Notes under the pieces: model-generated
Database searches by the model: none
What the model was told of the DNA's origin: nothing
The model's input: the letters and a program-made list of their open reading frames with translations, nothing else
Translations under genes and position numbers: made by a program
Source: CAZABC01 sp964483405
GTDB taxonomy: Bacteria; Chloroflexota; Limnocylindria; Limnocylindrales; CSP1-4
NCBI GenBank assembly: GCA_964483405.1
Contig: CAZABC010000041.1
Span: 1 to 19,063, forward strand
DNA length: 19,063 bases
Direction of reading: 5' to 3'
Part shown: positions 14,471 through 19,063 of the stretch, piece after piece
Layout of the letters: the number at the start of each line of letters is the position of its first letter
How positions within the stretch are numbered: the first letter of the stretch is position 1

Positions 14471-14588
14471 CGCGCCCCTCCATCCGCGCCTTCATCTCCG
14501 CCACGATGGCGCCCTTGCAGGCGCAGCGGCGGACGATGACCTTCTGGGTCACCAGCACGGGTGCGTTGCAGACCGAGCAGCGGTACAC
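14457..14588 (-). CDS. Small zinc-ribbon-like protein, 43 residues
   Basis: A short frame from GTG at 14588 to TAA at 14457 reads Met-Tyr-Arg-Cys-Ser-Val-Cys and then, fifteen residues on, Cys-Ala-Cys-Lys-Gly. The CxxC plus CxC spacing looks like a small metal-binding knuckle; the C-terminus is basic and probably helical. It fills the space between two clear genes, begins five bases after the stop of the preceding gene and overlaps the following start by 14 bases, which fits the packing of the rest of the window. GAGG lies nine bases upstream of the GTG. I do not recognise a named family. The alternative is that this is a spacer with a chance frame. Confidence 0.55.
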   Translation of the reverse strand: MYRCSVCNAPVLVTQKVIVRRCACKGAIVAEMKARMEGRGGLR

Positions 14589-14592
14589 CGGG

Positions 14593-14997
14593 TCAGTCCT
14601 CGGTGATCGTCAGGGCACCGGCGGCGAACTGCGGCTGGATGCCGGCCGAGACCGCCAGTGAGGACGAGAGGGCACCCGAGTAGAGGATCTGTGTGCTGTT
14701 GCCCGGCGTGATCGAGACATGGGTGATGGTCTCGGAGCCCGACGTGCACTGCGGGAACTGGATGATGTCATCGTTGCTGGCCGTGTTGCCGGACACATCC
14801 CAGCCTGTCGCGTCGCGCTGGACCGTCACCAGCGCGTAGGACCCGTAGGTGCACTCGGAGGTCGCGGACGTGCCGCCCTCGCCGGGGTCACCAGTGTGAA
14901 GGTGGATGTCGAGATCGGTCTCCGCGTCCCACGAGAACGCGGTCCCGTGGAAGATGGCAGAGATGACGTCGTTCTCGGTCGTGTTGCCCTTGCTCAT
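14593..14997 (-). CDS. Small structural protein of the LHTGDPG type (tail fibre or decoration-like)
   Basis: The 134-residue protein carries a run of motifs seen in a family of small phage structural proteins: NTTENDVISAIFHGTAFSW at the N-terminus, LHTGDPGEGGT (33-43), GWDVSGNTASND (65-76), FPQCTSGSETITH (81-93), ILYSGAL (104-110) and a terminal QPQFAAGALTITED. Such proteins are often labelled tail fibre or virion protein in phage annotations, and the exact role is not known to me. Its ATG overlaps the portal stop as ATGA, and a GAGG lies seven bases upstream. It opens the block of accessory structural genes between portal and protease. No signal peptide or membrane segment is visible. Recognition of the family is fairly sure; the function is not. 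Confidence 0.75.
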   Translation of the reverse strand: MSKGNTTENDVISAIFHGTAFSWDAETDLDIHLHTGDPGEGGTSATSECTYGSYALVTVQRDATGWDVSGNTASNDDIIQFPQCTSGSETITHVSITPGNSTQILYSGALSSSLAVSAGIQPQFAAGALTITED

Positions 14998-17560
14998 CGG
15001 ATGTCCTCTTCTACGTCGACGGTCTCGGCGATCGCGCCCCGCTCGTTCCGCTTCGTCACCTTGCGGGAGGTCATGCGGGTCGGCATCTCGGTGATGCGGA
15101 TGGAGTCGGGGGTCGTCACGTTGACGACGGGGGCTGGCTGGTCGGCGGCCTTGACGGTGACCGCAGGCGCATCGACGTTGACGATGGGGGCGTCGACATG
15201 GACGACCGGAGGCTCCACGTTGACGACCGGGGCGGGCTGCTNNNNNNNNNNNNNNNNNNNNNNNNNNNNNNNNNNNNNNNNNNNNNNNNNNNNNNNNNNN
15301 NNNNNNNNNNNNNNNNNNNNNNNNNNNNNNNNNNNNNNNNNTCCACGTTGACGACCGGGGCGGGCTGCTCGGGTACCGTGACATTCACGGCGGGCGACCC
15401 GACGCTCACCTGCGAGGGCGGGAGAGTGAGGTTGACCACGGGCGGGCGACCGGCCATCTCGACCAGCTTCAGGGCGAGGTCGAGGGCCGACCGTTCATCG
15501 CGGGCAGCCTTGTCCATGACCGGCGAGAAGGCGAGCGTGCCGTTTGGATGCTCGGCCTCCATCTCCTCCATCGCTTCCTCGATGGTGAAGACCTGCCCGT
15601 CGCGCGCCTGGCACACGTCGTCATAGTCGCCGTCGTAGGCCAGCAGCTCGGTCACCCCGAAGTCCCTGTAGGACTCGATGGAGGCCCGGTTCCAAGCCCG
15701 CATCGACTCGGTCCGGGCGATGGTCTCGGCCCGCAGCTCGTCCCATACCCCGACACCGTTGTCGAGCCCGGCATCTAGTACGCCGCGGTAACCCTCGGCC
15801 GGTACGCCCTCGATCAGCTGGGTCACGGAGTAGCCGCGGCGGGTGCCCTCGGCGATCTCGCGGACCAGCGCATCACGGGTCGTGTCGTTGATGCGCTTGA
15901 TGCCCTGGCCGCCCCAGTGGACCAGCCCCTCGAGGACCCGGCCCACCTGGCTCTTGCCGATGACGCGGTCGAGGTCGTCGGCCACCACCTGCAAGGCCTC
16001 GCGGCCGATGGCGGCATAGAGGCCGCGCATGGCCTCGCGGAGCGCCTTGTCCTCGACTTCCTCGCGCCACCAGTCGTCGGGACTGGCCTTGCGGAGCGCC
16101 TTGCGGGCCGGCATGGTCGCGCGAATGTTCGTGGCGATGCGCTCGCGCTGCTCAGCGAAGAACCGGCGCAGGTCCGCCAGTCCCTCGGCCACGGCCGCCT
16201 CGGTGGCCTCGGCCCGGCGCTCCTGCCGGGTCTTGATCGCCTTGACGACGGGCGCCTCGGGCGGGGTCGTCTCGGCCGGCTGCTCGATGACGACCGGCTC
16301 GGGCTCGGGGCGACCGTTCCACTTGATGCCGTCCAGCCCGACAGCCTCGATGGCGCCCTTCTCGTCGAAGCCGAGGTCCCACAGCTTGCGGAGTGCCGCC
16401 GCCTTCTCGGTCAGCGACGCCGCATCGTCGAGGTTGGGTTCCTCGAAGTCGAAGTCGAAGGTCTGGCCCGTGGCGCCCTCGTACAAGGCGAGGATGTCGA
16501 CCTTGATGGCCTCCTCCCACAGGTCGACCCGCGGGTGGATGGTCCCCTCCCAGTAGTCCTTGCGCTCCTGCTTGCGGAGCTCGCCGCTGTTCAGCCCGCC
16601 CGGCATCGGCACGCCGAGCATGTAGGGGCTCACCGGGAAGGCCGACAGGATGTCGTCGCGGTTGAGGGTGGCAAGCTCGGGGATGCCGATCTCTTCGGGC
16701 TTGGCCGCCGCTGCGGTCCACTCCATCGGCTCGGGGAAGAGCAGCAGGCGCCGAGCCGCGTGCGGGTCGGAGGCGACGTTCCGCCATGCCCGCTGGACGT
16801 CGATGAACTCGTCCTCTGTGAGCGTCCGGTCCTTCGGGGTGAGCATCCCCGCCAGTCGCCCGCCGGTGGTCAGCACGTCCGCGATGTGGCGCGACATGAG
16901 GCCCGACAAAGGCACCTGCGCCTCGATCGCCTCGACCACGCCGACGCCCCACACGTCATCGTCGGGCGACCCGTAGGCGACCTTCACGATCTCGGCCGCG
17001 TCGAAGGGGACACCGATGCCGTTCCGGTCGAGGTCCATGACCCAGCCGATAAGGTTCCCGGCCTTGTCGCGCGAGGGCGTCATCCGGGTCGGGCTGATGC
17101 CGTAGATGGCGGTCGGCAGGCCGGGCGCGCCCTCCAGATACAGGAAGGTCGTGCCGGCCATGTCGAGCCGGATCATCGACTTCTCGAACAGCTGCCGCCC
17201 GGTCTGCTGCGGGTTGGGCCGCTCCATGAGCCGCATGAACTGTTCGATGGGCGAGAGCGAGGCGAACGGGACGTACAGGTCCGGCGTCGGCAGGCTGACC
17301 TGCTCCTCACCGCTGTCGTCGTCACCGGCGCTGATGTGCCAGTCGAGCGAGGCGAAGTCGGTGGCGATGCGATGCTCGGCCTTGTAGAACCAGCCGACCC
17401 GGTAGGCCTTCAGGTACGCCGCCATCCGCTGCTGCTGCGACGCCCCGTAGGAAGTGGTGAGGGGTGGGTCGTATGTCATCGAGATGACGCCCGGGCCGGT
17501 CACGGCCTTGGCGCGACGCTCGGCTGCCAGCATGGCGATGTAGGCCCAGGGGTCAGTCAC
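14994..17560 (-). CDS. Portal protein fused to MuF-like head morphogenesis domain, interrupted by an assembly gap
   Basis: The portal forms the dodecameric vertex ring through which DNA enters. Residues about 1-400 are portal-like (DPWAYIAMLAAERR at the N-terminus, IYGISPTRM near 152-160, SPYMLGVP near 311-318). Residues about 550-685 match the MuF/SPP1 gp7 minor head protein pattern: ARTESMRAWNRASIESYRDFG followed by DYDDVCQARDGQVF and AEHPNG. A Val/Pro-rich repeat tail starts near residue 706. The start is GTG at 17560, overlapping the terminase stop; an open frame upstream to 18247 is only terminase read in another frame. The frame is broken by 100 Ns at 15242-15341, but the sequence left of the gap continues the same repeat in the frame that ends at 14994 with a basic-then-acidic peptide (MTSRKVTKRNERG, VDVEED). 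If the contig ends simply overlap, the protein is about 812 residues. The MuF part lacks the usual second Cys of its C/HPNC motif. Confidence 0.88.
15117..15141. repeat. Diverged third copy of the gap-flanking repeat
   Basis: By eye, 22 of 25 bases match the 28-base repeat at the gap edges. It again encodes QPAPVVNV, 33 codons downstream of the copy at 15214-15241. The spacing indicates that the portal-MuF tail is built of units of about 32-34 residues starting PPVV and ending QPAPVVNV. Confidence 0.8.
15214..15241. repeat. 28-base direct repeat, left copy at gap edge
   Basis: This 28-base sequence is identical to the one at 15342-15369 and ends exactly where the Ns begin. On the minus strand it encodes the peptide QPAPVVNV of the portal-MuF tail. 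A third, diverged copy (22 of 25 bases matching) lies at 15117-15141 in the same codon phase, 99 bases further along the gene. It is either a tandem coding repeat that broke the assembly or two contig ends that overlap and were not merged. Confidence 0.95.
15242..15341. other. Assembly gap of 100 Ns inside the portal-MuF gene
   Basis: Exactly 100 unknown bases stand here, a usual placeholder length rather than a measured distance. Identical 28-base sequences abut both edges. The distance between them as written (128) is not a multiple of three, yet both copies are read in the same codon phase by the portal frame, so the written gap length must be wrong. Confidence 0.97.
15342..15369. repeat. 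28-base direct repeat, right copy at gap edge
   Basis: This is an exact copy of 15214-15241, beginning at the first base after the Ns. It encodes the same QPAPVVNV peptide in the same phase of the portal-MuF frame (about residues 732-739). Confidence 0.95.
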
Positions 17561-19044
17561 GCGACGGCTCCGAAGCTGGATACCCGGCGGCGAGCGCGTG
17601 CCCGGGCGTAGAGGGCGAGGTTGAAGGCATCGGCGAGGTCGGGCGAGGGCAGGCCGCGGGCCTTCATCTCGTCCTTGGACTCGATCTGGACCTTGCCCGA
17701 GGATGTCATGCGGTAGGTCGGGCTGGTCAACTCGGTCCGGAGCCGGGCGTACACCGGCTCGGCGAGGCGGGCGAGGCTGATCGGCTCGTCCACCGTGTTC
17801 GAGGGGTCGAGCTGGCGGCGGGCGTCCCACCACAGCTGCGCCCGGAGGTTCACGAGCAGGTCGGCGTCCCGCTCGGGCGCGGCCCCGACGTTGACCGCCA
17901 GCACGGTGCCCGGCGGGCGCTGCTCGCGGATGCGGTCGTACGGTCCGCCGCCGACCCCGATGACGTCGAGGGCGAGCGTCCCGCGCCGCTCGGTGAGATA
18001 GCGCATCCCGAGGCCCGCAACGGCCATCGTGTCCTGCCCGTGGACGATGTAGACGCGTTCGGGGCCGTTGCCGCTGCCCTCCACCAGCACCGTGTCGTCG
18101 TCGCCGAAGCGGGCGATGTCGAGGCCGGCCCATTCCTTCGCGTCGGGGGTGTGCGGGCGAGCCCGGGCCCGCTCGACCCACGCGAGCGGGATCACGCTGT
18201 CGGTGGCTGTGTCGGGGAACTGCCCGAGGACCTTCGCCTGCCACCACGGCGTCCCCTCCAGTCCCTCCAACCGCCGCTGTTCTAGCCAGAATGGCCCGAC
18301 CAGCTCGGCTTGCGCCTTGGCGGGCACGGGCTCGCCGGTGAAGTTAGGGGTGTCGAAGACGCTGATATGGACCGTGTGCCACGTCTGCGTCCGGCAGGCC
18401 TCGAAGAACGGCCCGGACGGCTCGTGGGGGTTGCCGATGGCGAGGATGCGGCTCTGCTCGTTGACCACGAGGCCCTTGGCCGCTTCCCACAGGTCGGCCC
18501 CGACGCCATTGGCCTCGTCGATGACCACGAGCACCCGCTTGCCGTGGATACCCTGGAAGCCCTCGGGATTCGTGTCCTCGGGCTTCAGGCCGATAGCAAA
18601 GGCGCCGGTCTCGGGGACCTCCCAGCGCGACTCGACCGAGGGGATGTTGCCCGGCAGCTCGCCCCGCTGGTGCGCCCTGCGGAGTTCGCGCCAGAGGATG
18701 TCGCGTACCTGCCGGAAGGTATCGGCCGTGGTGACGCTAATGCCGCCCGTGCTGACCCACCATGCGACCAGTCGCGCAGCGATCCAGTCCTTGCCGCTGC
18801 CGAAGCACGACGGCACCGCGACCTGCGGGTGGTCCCGCACCGCCTCGGCGATCTGCGCCTGGATGGACCACGGGCGCTCGTCGAGGATGTCGGTGATGAA
18901 ACCTACCGGGTCCTCGTGATAGAGCGGGTAGCCCTTGGCGCGCTGCCTACTCCGAAGCCGAAGACGTGCCTCCGCCAGCAAGAGCCTCCGCCTCTCGGAT
19001 GGCGGCAGCGAGTTCAGCGTCGTCGATGGTGCCGGTGAGGTCAC
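17557..19044 (-). CDS. terL: Terminase large subunit (packaging ATPase and nuclease)
   Basis: This is the packaging motor subunit that hydrolyses ATP to pump DNA through the portal and cuts the concatemer. The 495-residue protein has a Walker A-like loop PSCFGSGKD (about 78-86), a Walker B segment VLVVIDEAN (171-179) with the catalytic Glu after Asp, and a coupling-type motif AIGNP (202-206). The C-terminal RNase H-like nuclease shows GLDIARFGDDDT (307-318), a second acidic strand ending in D360, and SPDLADAFNLAL (467-478), giving the expected spaced Asp residues. Length is normal for the family. The start is a GTG at 19044 with GGAG four bases upstream; the frame stays open to the window edge, so a start further upstream is possible. 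Its stop overlaps the portal start as GTGA. It ends on an Arg-rich tail. Family assignment is secure; the subfamily is not. Confidence 0.95.
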   Translation of the reverse strand: MTSPAPSTTLNSLPPSERRRLLLAEARLRLRSRQRAKGYPLYHEDPVGFITDILDERPWSIQAQIAEAVRDHPQVAVPSCFGSGKDWIAARLVAWWVSTGGISVTTADTFRQVRDILWRELRRAHQRGELPGNIPSVESRWEVPETGAFAIGLKPEDTNPEGFQGIHGKRVLVVIDEANGVGADLWEAAKGLVVNEQSRILAIGNPHEPSGPFFEACRTQTWHTVHISVFDTPNFTGEPVPAKAQAELVGPFWLEQRRLEGLEGTPWWQAKVLGQFPDTATDSVIPLAWVERARARPHTPDAKEWAGLDIARFGDDDTVLVEGSGNGPERVYIVHGQDTMAVAGLGMRYLTERRGTLALDVIGVGGGPYDRIREQRPPGTVLAVNVGAAPERDADLLVNLRAQLWWDARRQLDPSNTVDEPISLARLAEPVYARLRTELTSPTYRMTSSGKVQIESKDEMKARGLPSPDLADAFNLALYARARARRRVSSFGAVA

Positions 19045-19063
19045 GGGACTCCGTCCTGCTGGT
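19041..19063 (-). CDS. Possible 3' end of an upstream gene (small terminase position), partial
   Basis: Reading the minus strand into the right edge, one frame ends at a TGA (19043-19041) that overlaps the GTG start of the large terminase as GTGA, the same junction seen repeatedly in this window. Only six codons are visible (reading Q-Q-D-G-V-P before the stop), so nothing can be said about the protein itself. In this gene order the upstream neighbour would normally be the small terminase subunit. That identity is a guess from position only. Confidence 0.25.

Noticed and set aside
15917..17611. Plus-strand open frame of 564 codons opposite the portal gene
   Set aside because: It is a shadow of the portal-MuF gene, with the same Arg/Gly/Leu-rich composition as other antisense frames here.
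15116..18247. A single 1043-residue protein reading across the terminase, portal and N gap
   Set aside because: The first 229 codons re-read the terminase out of phase, and the part left of the gap is shifted because the N count is arbitrary. The real gene starts at 17560 and ends at 14994.
1..19063. Search for tRNA genes, CRISPR arrays, insertion sequences, attachment sites, integrase or lysis genes
   Set aside because: None could be supported by reading both strands; the only direct repeats noted are the coding repeats around the N gap.

Overview
The window is a stretch of a tailed double-stranded DNA virus (Caudoviricetes) or a prophage. Every gene I can support lies on the minus strand, so transcription runs from high to low coordinates. 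The order is the classical morphogenesis order: large terminase, portal fused to a MuF-type domain, accessory structural genes, prohead protease, HK97-fold major capsid protein, head-tail connectors, tail terminator, tail tube, frameshifted tail assembly chaperones, tape measure, first distal tail protein. A tape measure plus a tube protein, with no sheath in view, points to a siphovirus. The DNA is GC-rich (about two thirds by eye) and many genes start with GTG, which fits a high-GC bacterial host such as an actinobacterium or chloroflexote; nothing here fixes the host. A run of 100 Ns marks a draft, probably metagenomic, assembly. No integrase, replication, lysis, tRNA or CRISPR sequence is present.

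Layout in transcription order. At 19044-17557 is the terminase large subunit, with the last bases of an upstream frame just inside the right edge. At 17560-14994 is the portal-MuF fusion, whose Val/Pro-rich repeat tail is interrupted by the N gap. At 14997-11434 are six genes: a small virion-protein-like gene, a 43-residue zinc-ribbon-like gene missed at usual length cut-offs, two paralogous structural proteins (one with an inserted domain), a Gly/Ala/Ser/Thr-repeat structural protein and a 53-residue Phe/Tyr/Pro-rich protein. At 11424-9472 are the protease and major capsid gene. A 143-base non-coding stretch with three hairpins follows. It is the longest gene-free interval; there is none above 300 bases.

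At 9328-5345 is a four-gene cassette unusual for this position: an FkbM-family methyltransferase and three different glycosyltransferase-like proteins, joined by 4-base start/stop overlaps and placed between the capsid gene and the connectors. At 5352-3855 are the connector, an HK97 gp10-like protein and the tail terminator, then the tail tube (3829-2825), the chaperone pair with a clear -1 frameshift signal (2809-2190), the tape measure (2185-311) and a partial distal tail protein (314-1).

The genes are packed as one translationally coupled unit. Strong Shine-Dalgarno sequences occur mainly where a gene is not overlapped by its neighbour (protease, capsid, tube, chaperone, one virion paralog). 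The glycosylation cassette is the most interesting part: its place beside the capsid gene suggests that the virion itself may be decorated with methylated glycans. This is inference from position and family, not something the sequence proves.
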